DNA of 64,000 nucleotides, from assembly GCA_965275915.1 (NCBI GenBank), contig CBDHYI010000004.1, positions 1-64,000 of the forward strand. The letters run 5' to 3'. The DNA is from JBDWFY01 sp965275915. Its GTDB lineage: Bacteria; Pseudomonadota; Alphaproteobacteria; Rhizobiales; Stappiaceae. A program made the translations under genes and the position numbers. Shown piece after piece: positions 35,375 through 44,842 of this stretch. The notes beneath the pieces are model-generated. The model did not search any database, had not been told where the DNA came from, and saw only the letters and a list, made by a program, of their open reading frames with translations. How positions within the stretch are numbered: the first letter of the stretch is position 1; the number at the start of each line of letters is the position of its first letter.

Positions 35375-37207
35375 ATGGCGGCAGCTGACCTTCCCATGCT
35401 CCTGACCTTCGTGGTGATTGCGGCAACAATCACGCTTTATGCGTTGGAGCTCTACTCTATCGAAGCCGTTTCTCTTGGCGCGCTCGTCAGCTTCATTCTG
35501 ATTTTCACGTTCTTTCCGCTCCAGGACAGTGACCAGACATTCGGTGTGTCGGAATTGCTGGCCGGATTTGCCAATCCGGCTTTGGTTACCGTGCTGGCAT
35601 TGCTGGTGATCGGTCAGGGGCTGTTTCAAACGGACGCGTTGGAGCGGCCCGTTCAGTTGGTGCTGAGATACACGCGCAACCGAAGACGGGTTGCCATCCT
35701 TGCCATACTGATTGTCGCCGGCGCAATCAGCGCGCTGATGAACAACACACCCGTGGTTGTCATGTTTCTGCCGGTCCTGGCGGCCATCGCCGCAGCGCAG
35801 GGAAAATCGGCCTCGACTCTGCTCATGCCCCTGTCGTTCATAGCCATTTTGGGCGGCATGACGACCCTTATCGGTTCATCGACGAACCTTCTGGTTGCAG
35901 ATGTCGCCAAACGGACGTCCGGACTTACGCTGGAATTTTTCACCTTCACACCGCTCGGTATTATTTTGGCGTGTATTGGCTCGGTGTACATCATCCTGGT
36001 GATGCCGCATCTCCTCAAGCCGCGCAAAACAATGGCCGAGGAGATTCAGGAAGGCGCAGGCAAACAGTTTATCGCCCAGATCGCGATCGACTTTAATCAC
36101 CCGCTTGTCGGTGCCCGTTCGGTTGCGGGGCTTTTTCCGGACCTTAAAGATATGACGGTCAGGCTGGTCCAACGCGGCGAAAAACCCTTCCTGCCACCGT
36201 TTGAAAATGTGGTTCTTCAGCCCGGCGACACAGTGATTGTCGCAGCCACCCGGTCCGCGCTCTCGCATGCTCTTTCCCAGCGTCAGTCCATCATCGGCAA
36301 AAAGGTTCACGATGACCCCGCACCCGAAGAGGACAACCCGCATCCGGGCAGCGGTGTTTCGCTGTCAGAGGCAGTGGTCGCCCCCGGCTCCCGCTTCATC
36401 GGCCGCTCCATCAGCCATATCAATCTGCGTGCGCAGACCGGCCTGATCGTTCTGGGCCTCCAGAGACGCAGTCGGATGCCGCGCATGGCCATGACGGATA
36501 TGCGCCTGGAAGCAGGCGATGTTTTGCTTTTGACGGGGCAGCGCGGCGATATCGAACGTCTGCGGAGCAGCCGTGATCTGCTCTTGATGGACTGGTCCAC
36601 CGATGAAGTGCCGCTGCGCCGCTATGCCGGCCGGGCTCTGCTGATTTTCTTTATCATGGTTGCCATGGCTGCGACCGGTCTTGTTCCGATTGTTACGGCC
36701 TCACTGATCGGCTGTGCCGGAATGCTTGCGGCTCACTGCCTGAACATTCGACAAGCGCTGAGGGCGATCGACAGCCGGATATTCATGCTGATCGGCACCT
36801 CGCTTGCGGCCGGCAAAGCGCTTGAGATGACCGGAGGCGCCAGCGCGATCGCAGATACCATGGTCGCGCTGCTGGAAGGTCAGTCGGCGACGGTGATGCT
36901 GTCGTCGATGTTTCTGGTGGTGTCTCTGCTTACGAACATCCTGTCCAACAACGCAACGGCCGTTCTTTTCACGCCCATTGCGGTGGAGATCGCAAACCGG
37001 ATCGGTGTCCCCGTTGAAGCTTTCGTTATCTGCCTGATTTTTGCGGCCAACTGTTCCTTCGCAACACCAATCGGATATCAGACCAATCTGATCGTTATGG
37101 GGCCCGGTCATTATCGATTTATCGATTTTGTTCGTGCCGGATTGCCGCTGGTTCTGGTCATTTGGATTTCATTCTCCATAATAGCACCGTGGTACTATGG
37201 ATTTTGA
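35375..37207 (+). CDS. SLC13/DASS-type transporter with TrkA-C domains
   Basis: A 610-residue membrane protein. Two halves of the transporter (about 1-215 and 410-610) flank a soluble insert with two TrkA_C-like domains (about 225-300 and 325-400; VLQPGDTVIVAA and RLEAGDVLLLTG). The substrate-site motifs appear as NNTPVVVMFLPV, IGSSTNLLV, NNATAVLFTPIA and PIGYQTNLIVMGPG, the SNT/TNL pattern of the DASS family. Transport of sulfate, dicarboxylate or a similar anion with sodium or protons is likely; the substrate cannot be read. It sits between the RDD and bpt genes. Confidence 0.88.
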   Translation: MAAADLPMLLTFVVIAATITLYALELYSIEAVSLGALVSFILIFTFFPLQDSDQTFGVSELLAGFANPALVTVLALLVIGQGLFQTDALERPVQLVLRYTRNRRRVAILAILIVAGAISALMNNTPVVVMFLPVLAAIAAAQGKSASTLLMPLSFIAILGGMTTLIGSSTNLLVADVAKRTSGLTLEFFTFTPLGIILACIGSVYIILVMPHLLKPRKTMAEEIQEGAGKQFIAQIAIDFNHPLVGARSVAGLFPDLKDMTVRLVQRGEKPFLPPFENVVLQPGDTVIVAATRSALSHALSQRQSIIGKKVHDDPAPEEDNPHPGSGVSLSEAVVAPGSRFIGRSISHINLRAQTGLIVLGLQRRSRMPRMAMTDMRLEAGDVLLLTGQRGDIERLRSSRDLLLMDWSTDEVPLRRYAGRALLIFFIMVAMAATGLVPIVTASLIGCAGMLAAHCLNIRQALRAIDSRIFMLIGTSLAAGKALEMTGGASAIADTMVALLEGQSATVMLSSMFLVVSLLTNILSNNATAVLFTPIAVEIANRIGVPVEAFVICLIFAANCSFATPIGYQTNLIVMGPGHYRFIDFVRAGLPLVLVIWISFSIIAPWYYGF

Positions 37208-37273
37208 TAAGGCAGAATGCTCTTGGGGAAGAACTGTATCGCAGCAGTATAAGGCGGCAAACGGACAACCGAT

Positions 37274-38041
37274 TTGACACAAAAACCAAACCATAATCCG
37301 CAATTTTACCTAACGGCACCATCACCCTGTCCCTACCTGCCCGGACAACAGGAACGGAAGGTTTTTACCCACCTTGTGGGTGAACGGGCGTCGGCGCTGA
37401 ACGACATTCTGACCCAGGGCGGGTTTCGCCGCAGCCAGAACATCGCCTACCGGCCGGCCTGTGAAGCCTGTCGGGCCTGTGTTTCCGTCCGTGTCCTTGT
37501 CGATCAGTTCAGACCATCGAAAAACCTGCGCAGGGTCGCAGCCTTGAATCGTGATCTTATTGGATCGGAACTGCCGCCCGCACCGACCAGCGAACAATAC
37601 GATCTGTTTCGTGATTACCTTGATCTGCGCCACGCCGATGGCGGGATGGCCGACATGACTGTTCTCGATTACGCGATGATGGTCGAAGACTCGCATGTTG
37701 AAACCGCCGTGGTCGAGTACCGGCTTCGCGGACCGGACACGCATTTAACCGGTCAGGGAGAGGGGCCGCTGATTGCCGCCGCTCTCACCGACTATCTGTC
37801 CGATGGCCTGTCCATGGTCTATTCGTTTTTCGATTCAGGCTACGAAAGCAGAAGCCTGGGAACGTTCATGATCCTTGATCACATCGAACGGGCCCGTCAC
37901 GCCGGACTGCCTTATGTTTACCTTGGCTACTGGGTCTCCGGCTCACCGAAAATGGACTATAAAATGCGCTTTCAGCCTCAGGAGCATCTGGGCGGACAGG
38001 GCTGGGAGCCCTTTGTCCCTGAAAGCGACAGCCAGGGATAA
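37274..38041 (+). CDS. bpt: Aspartate/glutamate leucyltransferase (arginyl-transferase family)
   Basis: A 255-residue N-end-rule enzyme that moves leucine from Leu-tRNA to N-terminal Asp/Glu, marking proteins for ClpAP. The N-terminal domain has CPYLPGQQERKVF and the Cys cluster RPACEACRACVSVRV. The C-terminal GNAT-like part has YSFFDSGYESRSLGTFMIL and YLGYWVSGSPKMDYKMRFQP. The start is a TTG at 37274, as no in-frame ATG with a ribosome-binding site exists. Confidence 0.93.
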   Translation: MTQKPNHNPQFYLTAPSPCPYLPGQQERKVFTHLVGERASALNDILTQGGFRRSQNIAYRPACEACRACVSVRVLVDQFRPSKNLRRVAALNRDLIGSELPPAPTSEQYDLFRDYLDLRHADGGMADMTVLDYAMMVEDSHVETAVVEYRLRGPDTHLTGQGEGPLIAAALTDYLSDGLSMVYSFFDSGYESRSLGTFMILDHIERARHAGLPYVYLGYWVSGSPKMDYKMRFQPQEHLGGQGWEPFVPESDSQG

Positions 38042-38098
38042 ACGCGTTGTCTGAGGATCATGCCCTCACCGGTCTCGCCGGACACGAGGTTTCATTGC

Positions 38099-38752
38099 TC
38101 AACCGGCGACTTGATCGATGTGATTGCGAATGTCTTCAAAAACCCCACGAAACATCTCGCGCGTCAGCCTGCCGGTATTGGTGTTGTAGCGCGAGCAATG
38201 GTAACTGTCGAAAATTACCGGTCCCGAACCGGGCGTGTGACGGGCTCCGTGACCGAACGGAAAAGACGCCCGTCGTAAACCGAGAGCCGTCAGTAAGGTA
38301 TCATGGGCAATACGCCCCAGAGCCAGATAGGCCAGCAAGCCATCCATCTGACCGATCGTGGACAGAAGAAAAGGCCGGCAAGCCTTTATCTCAGCGCCAT
38401 TTGGTTTGTTCTCGGGCGGAACACAGCGAACGGCATTGGTAATGGCACAGTCGGTGAGGTTCAGGCCGTCATCGGGAACGGCTTTGTATTGCCCTTCGGC
38501 AAAGCCGAAATCCAGCAGTGTTTCATAAAGAAGGTCGCCGGCAAAATCGCCGGTGAACGGCCGTCCCGTCTTGTTGGCTCCCTTCAGGCCCGGCGCCAGT
38601 CCGACGATGAGAAGACGAATAGTGGTTTCTCCGCGAAATGTCGGAACCGGTGCATTGAACCAGCCCGGATCGCTCGCGCGATATCGCTGCCTGAATTCGA
38701 CAAGTCTGGGACAAAAATCGCAGTCACGTTCGGGGTCTTGCGGAAAATTCAA
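38099..38752 (-). CDS. Type 5 uracil-DNA glycosylase (UDGb)
   Basis: A 217-residue DNA repair enzyme. CDFCPRLVEFR with further Cys residues supplies the iron-sulfur cluster ligands. Motif 1 reads GLAPGLKGANKTGRPFTGDFAG, typical of family 5, with no Asp catalyst as in that family. HCSRYNTNTGRLT is motif 2. It removes uracil and deaminated bases. The start appears to be a TTG at 38752. It is transcribed leftward after the NYN gene but separated from it by a strong terminator. Confidence 0.9.
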   Translation of the reverse strand: MNFPQDPERDCDFCPRLVEFRQRYRASDPGWFNAPVPTFRGETTIRLLIVGLAPGLKGANKTGRPFTGDFAGDLLYETLLDFGFAEGQYKAVPDDGLNLTDCAITNAVRCVPPENKPNGAEIKACRPFLLSTIGQMDGLLAYLALGRIAHDTLLTALGLRRASFPFGHGARHTPGSGPVIFDSYHCSRYNTNTGRLTREMFRGVFEDIRNHIDQVAG

Positions 38753-38781
38753 AACCGGTCTTTCTGATCTATGGAAAAAGA

Positions 38782-38833
38782 AAACCCATTGGTGGCGCCT
38801 TTCATGTGCAAACGGCGCGTCACCAATGGGTTT
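38782..38833 (-). terminator. Long terminator hairpin after the NYN gene
   Basis: AAACCCATTGGTG pairs perfectly with CACCAATGGGTTT, and the stem extends to 17 bp with one weak pair. On the minus strand TTTTCTTTTT follows, so it ends the leftward NYN transcript 53 bases after its stop. Confidence 0.85.
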
Positions 38834-38885
38834 ACGTCACAATCAATCGTTGTTCAATTCCCCGGAAGAGCTCCGGCAGATTGGA

Positions 38886-39476
38886 TCAGATATCGTCCTC
38901 GAACTCTTCTTCAAGCTCGGGTTCACGCTCGGGGCGCTGCGGGCGTTCGGAAGGTGCGCGTCCAACGGTCTTGAACAGATTGGCAAGATCGATGAAATTA
39001 TCGGCCTGACGGCGCAGATCATCGGCAATCATCGGCGGTTGGGTTTGGAGTGTCGAGACAACGCTGACCTTACGGCCCTTCCGCTGAACGGCTTCAACGA
39101 GCGAACGGAAGTCGCCATCGCCGGAGAACAGAACCATATGGTCGATATGGTCCATGATTTCCATGGCATCCACGGCGAGTTCGATGTCCATGTTGCCTTT
39201 GATTTTGCGGCGGCCGGTGGAATCGTAGAATTCTTTGACCGGTTTGGTCACGACGGTATAGCCGTTATAGTCCAGCCAATCGATCAGGGGACGGATGGAC
39301 GAGTATTCCTGGTCCTCAACAAGAGCCGTATAATAATAAGCTCGGAGCATATAGCCCTTTTCTTGAAATTCGAGCAACAAACGCTTGTAGTCAATATCAA
39401 AGCCAAGAGTTTTCGCGGTTGCATAAAGATTTGCACCGTCGATAAACAAAGCGACTTTTTCGCGAGGGTCAAACAT
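38886..39476 (-). CDS. NYN-domain (LabA/DUF88-like) putative ribonuclease
   Basis: A 196-residue protein with a PIN-like NYN domain (about 8-150). The acidic metal site is visible in VALFIDGANLYA, the KGNMDIELAVDAM block and VLFSGDGDFRSLVEAV. Such proteins are RNases or RNA-processing factors. The tail (about 165-196) is very acidic and ends EEEFEDDI. The ATG at 39476 matches the family start; a GTG at 39485 adds three residues. It is conserved beside rpoZ in Rhizobiales. Confidence 0.85.
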   Translation of the reverse strand: MFDPREKVALFIDGANLYATAKTLGFDIDYKRLLLEFQEKGYMLRAYYYTALVEDQEYSSIRPLIDWLDYNGYTVVTKPVKEFYDSTGRRKIKGNMDIELAVDAMEIMDHIDHMVLFSGDGDFRSLVEAVQRKGRKVSVVSTLQTQPPMIADDLRRQADNFIDLANLFKTVGRAPSERPQRPEREPELEEEFEDDI

Positions 39477-39485
39477 TTCGTTCAC

Positions 39486-39919
39486 TTTCTTTTATTTCTT
39501 ACCCTGTAAATTTTAGCTAAGTTTGAGATATACAATCCTGTCAAAGTAAAGTCTTCAAAAACCAGTAATTTTCATGTAAAATATTACAATATTTCAAATA
39601 TCACTAGGTTTTGCGTCATTCACTTTAACCAAACTTATAACAGGGACTTTTTTGAATTAACTGTGACACATTTAATGAGCCGATACACTGGATCTGTATT
39701 CCAATCAATACGTAAAAGCGAAATTGTGCATGACAAATAATTTAAAATAGACTTCAAAAGCACGACTTCGCTCATCCGTTTCGGACATTGTCGGTTCATG
39801 GCACTTCATTTTTCTTGCCATAGGAACATCTTAGCATAAAAACACCAAAACTCTTGCAATTCTATGTTCATCAGAATATCTAGGTCATCGATTCCCCCAG
39901 AAAAGAGTGGAGAGACTTA
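39486..39919. other. AT-rich intergenic region upstream of rpoZ
   Basis: About 430 bases, clearly richer in A+T than everything around it, between divergent genes. It holds the rpoZ promoter and presumably that of the NYN gene. No convincing open reading frame or RNA fold was seen. Confidence 0.6.
39854..39882 (+). promoter_or_regulatory. Sigma-70-type promoter for rpoZ
   Basis: TTGCAA (39854-39859), a 17-base spacer, then TATCTA (39877-39882), 37 bases before the rpoZ start. Both elements are close to the consensus. Confidence 0.6.
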
Positions 39920-40309
39920 ATGGCGCGCGTGACCGTCGAAGACTGCATCGATAAGGTCGATAACCGCTTTGAGCTTGTATTGCTCGCGGCGCATCGTGCC
40001 CGTATGATTTCCAGCGGTTCGCCTCTGACGATTGAGCGGGACAATGATAAAAACCCTGTCGTTTCCCTGCGTGAGATTGCCGACGAAACCGTGAATCCGG
40101 ACGATCTGAAGGAAGATCTCATTCATTCACTTCAGAAATACGTCGAAGTAGATGAACCGGAGCCCGAAACCGTACCGCTTATGCCCGCCCCCGCTGCGCC
40201 AAACGCGGCTCAAGACGATGCCGATGTGGAGTTTGACCGGATGTCCGAAGAAGACCTTCTGAAGGGTCTTGAGAGCCTCGTACCACCGGACCGTTCCGAC
40301 GATATGTAG
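39920..40309 (+). CDS. rpoZ: RNA polymerase omega subunit
   Basis: A 129-residue protein. MARVTVEDCIDKVDNRFELVLLAAHRAR and the NPVVSLREIADETV block are the omega core that holds the beta' subunit. The acidic C-terminal extension is usual in alphaproteobacteria. GGAGAG precedes the start. It heads the rightward rpoZ-rsh run. Confidence 0.97.
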   Translation: MARVTVEDCIDKVDNRFELVLLAAHRARMISSGSPLTIERDNDKNPVVSLREIADETVNPDDLKEDLIHSLQKYVEVDEPEPETVPLMPAPAAPNAAQDDADVEFDRMSEEDLLKGLESLVPPDRSDDM

Positions 40310-40399
40310 TATTGGCGCATCCCTGGAGGGCATTGACTCTCCTCTGAGATCTGAAGTGCGGGCAACGAGGCAATCGTTGCCCGGATTGTGTTAACGCCG

Positions 40400-42604
40400 A
40401 TGATGCGCCACTACGAACTTCTTGAGCGTGTGACCCGCTACAATCCCAACGCGGATGAGGGCCTGCTCAACAAAGCGTACGTCTATGCGATGCAAAAGCA
40501 TGGATCACAAACGCGTGCTTCGGGCGATCCCTATTTTTCCCATCCACTCGAAGTTGCGGCCATTCTGACGGATCTGCGCCTGGACGATGCGACCATCATC
40601 GTTGCCCTGCTGCACGATACAATCGAAGACACGGACGCGACCCGGGCGGAAATCGACAAACTGTTTGGCGAGGAAATCGGCAAGCTGGTCGAGGGTCTGA
40701 CAAAAATCAAAAAACTCGATCTCGTCAGCCGCCGCGCAAAACAAGCGGAGAATTTTCGCAAACTCCTGTTGGCCATTGCCGACGATGTTCGGGTTCTTCT
40801 GGTCAAACTGGCTGACCGGCTCCATAACATGCGCACGCTCCATTATGTGCCTGAGCAAAAACGGGCACGGATCGCCGAAGAAACGATGGAGATTTACGCC
40901 CCCCTTGCCGGCCGGATGGGCATGCAGGCAATGCGCGAGGAACTTGAAGACCTCTCGTTCCAGACGCTGAATGGGGAAGCCCATGAGACGATTTCCTCCC
41001 GTCTTGATGACCTGCATCATAAAAACGAAAGTCTGATCAACGATATTGAGACGGATCTGGGCAGCCGTCTCACCGCAAGGGGCATAACGGCAAGCGTGCA
41101 TGGCCGCGAAAAGCGCCCCTATTCGATTTTTCGGAAAATGCAGCAGAAATCGATCGGGTTTGAGCAGTTGTCGGATATTTTCGGCTTCCGTGTCATCTGC
41201 GGGAGCGTTGAGGAATGTTACCAGACGCTCGGTGTCGTGCACACGACCTGGCCGACCGTGCCGGGGCGCTTTAAGGACTATATTTCAACACCGAAGCAAA
41301 ACGATTACCGCTCGGTTCACACGACCGTTGTCGGCCCCAGCCGGCAGCGGGTCGAGTTGCAGATCCGTACGGACGAAATGGACCGCGTCGCTGTTTATGG
41401 CATTGCCGCGCATGCGCTTTACAAGGATGGCGAAACCGGCGGACGCAATATTGCAAAACTTGACAAGGAAAGTCAGGCCTACGACTGGCTGCGGCGCACC
41501 ATCGATCTCCTTTCGCAGGGCGATTCCCCGGAGGAGTTTCTGGAAAACACCAAACTTGAGCTGTTCCAGGATCAGGTGTTCTGCTTCACCCCCAAAGGAC
41601 GGCTCATCGCCCTCCCCCGCGGTGCCACGCCCATCGATTTTGCCTATGCGGTTCACACGGACATTGGCAACACCTGCGTCGGCTGCAAGATCAATGGTCA
41701 ACTCACACCACTGGTGACCCGCCTCAGAAACGGCGATGAAGTCGAAGTGATCCGGTCCGACGCGCAGACGCCGCCCGCAGCGTGGGAAAACATCGCGGCC
41801 ACCGGAAAGGCCCGGGCCGCCATTCGCCGGGCCACCCGTGAAGCGGTTCGCGAGCAATATAGCGGACTGGGCCGGCACATCCTTGAACGTGCGTTCTCGC
41901 GCATCGGACAAGACTATTCCGACAGCGCATTGGAGGGTATTCTCAATCGCTTCGGCCAACCTACGATTGTCGATCTGCTTGCCGTTGTCGGGCGTGGGGA
42001 AATCAACTCCAGCGATGTCATCAACGCCCTCTTCCCCGACTATCAGGACAGCCGGGCTGCCAGTGAAAAACCGGACAAGAAAGACGGCTGGTTCGACATT
42101 GAGGGCGGCGAAAGCGTAAAATTCCGAATGCCGGAATCGGACGGCGAACCGAAGTCTTTTCCCATCCGCGGGATCAAAGGAAATCTGCCGGTGCGCTATG
42201 CGCCCGATGGCGGTGCGGTGCCGGGAGACCGAATTGTCGGCATTTTGACTCAAGGGGAAGGCATCACTATCTATCCGATACAATCGCCTTCGTTAAAGCA
42301 GTTCGACAATGACCGGTCCAACTGGCTTGACGTTCGCTGGGATATCGACGAAAGCAGCAACGAACGATTTCCCGCCTGTATCCAGCTGTCGTCGATCAAC
42401 GAACCCGGTTCCCTCGCTCAGATTGCCGCCATCATTGGCGAAAACTCAGGCAATATCGACAATATCCGGATGATAAGGCGAGCCAGCGATTTTCACGAAA
42501 TGGTCATTGATCTTGAAGTATGGGATCTTAAACATTTGAATCATATTATAAGCCAGCTCCGCGCCAAGCCGATTGTGGCCCGCGTCGAGCGTCTGAACGG
42601 CTGA
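40400..42604 (+). CDS. rsh: Bifunctional (p)ppGpp synthetase/hydrolase Rsh
   Basis: A 734-residue stringent-response enzyme. The HD hydrolase has His48 and His72-Asp73 (LLHDTIED). The synthetase domain has RFKD at 290-293, the RxKD form of bifunctional enzymes rather than the ExDD of RelA. A TGS domain lies near 385-450 (VFCFTPKGRLIALPRGATPIDFAYAVH) and an ACT domain at the end (about 660-734). ATG 40400 is taken, with GTG 40388 possible. It is the only Rsh expected in this group. Confidence 0.96.
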   Translation: MMRHYELLERVTRYNPNADEGLLNKAYVYAMQKHGSQTRASGDPYFSHPLEVAAILTDLRLDDATIIVALLHDTIEDTDATRAEIDKLFGEEIGKLVEGLTKIKKLDLVSRRAKQAENFRKLLLAIADDVRVLLVKLADRLHNMRTLHYVPEQKRARIAEETMEIYAPLAGRMGMQAMREELEDLSFQTLNGEAHETISSRLDDLHHKNESLINDIETDLGSRLTARGITASVHGREKRPYSIFRKMQQKSIGFEQLSDIFGFRVICGSVEECYQTLGVVHTTWPTVPGRFKDYISTPKQNDYRSVHTTVVGPSRQRVELQIRTDEMDRVAVYGIAAHALYKDGETGGRNIAKLDKESQAYDWLRRTIDLLSQGDSPEEFLENTKLELFQDQVFCFTPKGRLIALPRGATPIDFAYAVHTDIGNTCVGCKINGQLTPLVTRLRNGDEVEVIRSDAQTPPAAWENIAATGKARAAIRRATREAVREQYSGLGRHILERAFSRIGQDYSDSALEGILNRFGQPTIVDLLAVVGRGEINSSDVINALFPDYQDSRAASEKPDKKDGWFDIEGGESVKFRMPESDGEPKSFPIRGIKGNLPVRYAPDGGAVPGDRIVGILTQGEGITIYPIQSPSLKQFDNDRSNWLDVRWDIDESSNERFPACIQLSSINEPGSLAQIAAIIGENSGNIDNIRMIRRASDFHEMVIDLEVWDLKHLNHIISQLRAKPIVARVERLNG

Positions 42605-42628
42605 CAAAAGAAACGAGACCGGCAAACC

Positions 42629-43213
42629 ATGACCAGAGACGAAGTCCTGGCGATTTTTCGCGAGTGCAACGCGCTTCTTGACGGACACTTTATTCTGACG
42701 TCCGGACTGCACAGCGCCGTTTACCTTCAGAAAGCGCATGTCTTCATGTATCCGCACCAAACAGAGAAACTGTGCAAAGCTCTGGCGGAGAAAATCAGTG
42801 ACAGCAATCTCGGTCACATAGACTTCATCATTTCGCCGGCAGTCGGCGGCCTTATTCCCGGATATGAAACCGCAAGGCATCTCGGTGTTCCGGCCATGTG
42901 GGTCGAGCGGGAAGAAGGACAATTCGCTCTCAGGCGCTTTGACGTGCCAAAAGGCGCCCGGGTGATTGTTGTCGAGGATATTGTCTCAACCGGCCTTTCA
43001 ATTCGCGAAACCGTTCAAACAATGCGGTCGCTGGAGGCGGACGTTCTGGCCTGCGCCTGTATTGTTGACCGGTCTGCAGGCGAAGCGGACACCAGTGTCC
43101 CGCTGATCGCCTTGACAGACTACAAGGTCCCCGCTTTCAAGCCCGATGAGTTACCCGCAGACCTGGCCGCCATTCCGGCGATCAAACCCGGCAGTCGCGG
43201 ATTGAATGCATGA
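42629..43213 (+). CDS. pyrE: Orotate phosphoribosyltransferase
   Basis: A 194-residue enzyme that joins orotate and PRPP to give OMP in pyrimidine synthesis. The PRPP motif VIVVEDIVSTGLSIRETV and AVGGLIPGYETAR are clear, with WVEREEGQFALRR in the flexible loop region. It lies 24 bases after rsh. Confidence 0.95.
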   Translation: MTRDEVLAIFRECNALLDGHFILTSGLHSAVYLQKAHVFMYPHQTEKLCKALAEKISDSNLGHIDFIISPAVGGLIPGYETARHLGVPAMWVEREEGQFALRRFDVPKGARVIVVEDIVSTGLSIRETVQTMRSLEADVLACACIVDRSAGEADTSVPLIALTDYKVPAFKPDELPADLAAIPAIKPGSRGLNA

Positions 43214-43268
43214 ACGCATATTGTGCCATAATCCAGCTGTGCCCTGCGAGTCGGTGAGGCCGAGTTAG

Positions 43269-43940
43269 ATGTTGTTCCAGCGCCGAAAGCGCCCCTCCAG
43301 GTTAAGCAGATTGCGGGTCGCCCTGTGGCCGCGCTCCAGCTTCACGCGTTCGTTTAAATATTTCGGCAAACGGGTTCTGCGTCTCACCGCGAGCGAGCAC
43401 GCCGTGGCCGCAGGTGTCGCCGCCGGAGCCATGGCCTCCTTCACACCTTTCGTCGGTTTTCACTTCATTATCGCCTTCTTTATCGCCTTCTTCATCGGTG
43501 GCAACATGCTGGCGGCCGCTCTGGGCACATCGGTCGGTAATCCTTTGACCTTTCCGTTTATGTGGACCGCCAACTTCAAGATCGGCAGTCTTATTCTGGA
43601 CGGCAAAGTGACCGAGGGCGCACAGAAAACCATGATGACGGAAGTCCGCGCCAGTGTATTTCACGCGGAGTCCTTTTGGGCCGGAACGAAAAATCTCTGG
43701 GTAATCGTGACCGGGGATATCGGCTGGCCCCTGCTGGTCGGATCGGTGCCAAACGGATTGATCGTCGGCGTTCTGATCTATTTCATTACCCGCTACGTTG
43801 TGAGAATTTATCAACGCGGACGCCGTCGGCGGCTTGAAGCCAGACGCCTGGTTCAAAATGGACGGGAGCGTATTTCCATGGGAGCCAATGCGGTTGAAAA
43901 GGCACGGAATTCTCCGCAACAGGGAGATGACAAGGAATGA
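43269..43940 (+). CDS. DUF2062 membrane protein
   Basis: A 223-residue protein. ASEHAVAAGVAAGAMASFTPFVGFH and GTSVGNPLTFPFMW are the DUF2062 signature. Three hydrophobic segments (about 50-85, 88-110 and 160-180). The C-terminus is basic. Function unknown. It overlaps pdxJ by four bases (ATGA), as in other Rhizobiales. Confidence 0.9.
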   Translation: MLFQRRKRPSRLSRLRVALWPRSSFTRSFKYFGKRVLRLTASEHAVAAGVAAGAMASFTPFVGFHFIIAFFIAFFIGGNMLAAALGTSVGNPLTFPFMWTANFKIGSLILDGKVTEGAQKTMMTEVRASVFHAESFWAGTKNLWVIVTGDIGWPLLVGSVPNGLIVGVLIYFITRYVVRIYQRGRRRRLEARRLVQNGRERISMGANAVEKARNSPQQGDDKE

Positions 43941-44716
43941 ATGCACAAGACAATGATCTGCGGCTTGGCGTCAATATCGACCACGTCGCAACGATCAGAA
44001 ATGCTCGCGGCGGCGCTTTTCCGGATCCGGTTCGGGCAGCACATCTTGCTGCAAAAGCTGGCGCGGACGGCATAACCGCTCACCTGCGCGAAGACCGTCG
44101 GCATATCTCCGACAAGGACATCGCCCGTTTGCGCGCGGATCTGACGATTCCGCTCAATCTGGAAATGGCCGCAACCGACGAGATGACGGAAATCGCGCTT
44201 CGGCATCTGCCGCATGCCGCCTGTATCGTTCCGGAAAAGCGGGAAGAAAGAACAACAGAAGGCGGACTGGATGCCGCCGGAGGGCATAACCACCTGTTTC
44301 CGATTGTCACTCAGCTCAAACAGGCCGGAATACGCGTTTCCTTGTTTATTGAACCGGATACACAGCAAATGGACGCGGCACTCGCTTTGGGGGCACCGGT
44401 GGTCGAAATCCATACCGGTGCCTATTGCGAGGCCGCTCTGGCCGGAAATGAACAAAAAACACATGACGAGTTGGAACGCATTGCCAAAGCCGCGGAATTC
44501 GGCGCGGCAAAGGGATTGGAAGTCCATGCCGGCCATGGATTGACATTTGACACAGTGGGTCCGATCGCAAAAATTCCTGAATTGCAGGAATTGAATATCG
44601 GACATTTTCTGGTCGGCGAAGCCATCTTCCTTGGGCTTGAAGCTTCTGTCCGCGAAATGCGGCGCAGGATGACTTTGGCCCGCGCAAGGAGAACGGCCAG
44701 CCTGGTCGGAGGCTGA
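43937..44716 (+). CDS. pdxJ: Pyridoxine 5'-phosphate synthase
   Basis: A 259-residue TIM barrel that makes the vitamin B6 ring from aminoacetone phosphate and deoxyxylulose phosphate. LGVNIDHVATIRNARGG, AHLREDRRHISD, the PLNLEMAATDEM block, EIHTGAYCEA and VHAGHGLTFDTV are intact. The start overlaps the DUF2062 stop. Confidence 0.96.
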   Translation: MNAQDNDLRLGVNIDHVATIRNARGGAFPDPVRAAHLAAKAGADGITAHLREDRRHISDKDIARLRADLTIPLNLEMAATDEMTEIALRHLPHAACIVPEKREERTTEGGLDAAGGHNHLFPIVTQLKQAGIRVSLFIEPDTQQMDAALALGAPVVEIHTGAYCEAALAGNEQKTHDELERIAKAAEFGAAKGLEVHAGHGLTFDTVGPIAKIPELQELNIGHFLVGEAIFLGLEASVREMRRRMTLARARRTASLVGG

Positions 44717-44842
44717 TGGGAAACCTATCCACGAAAACCTACAGCGCTCTTGCGGTACGGACCCGTAACAAACAAAGACCGGGGCAATTCGCACAGGTTG
44801 GTACTTGCGCGAGTTCTCCTCAAGCAACGCAACGGAGACCCG

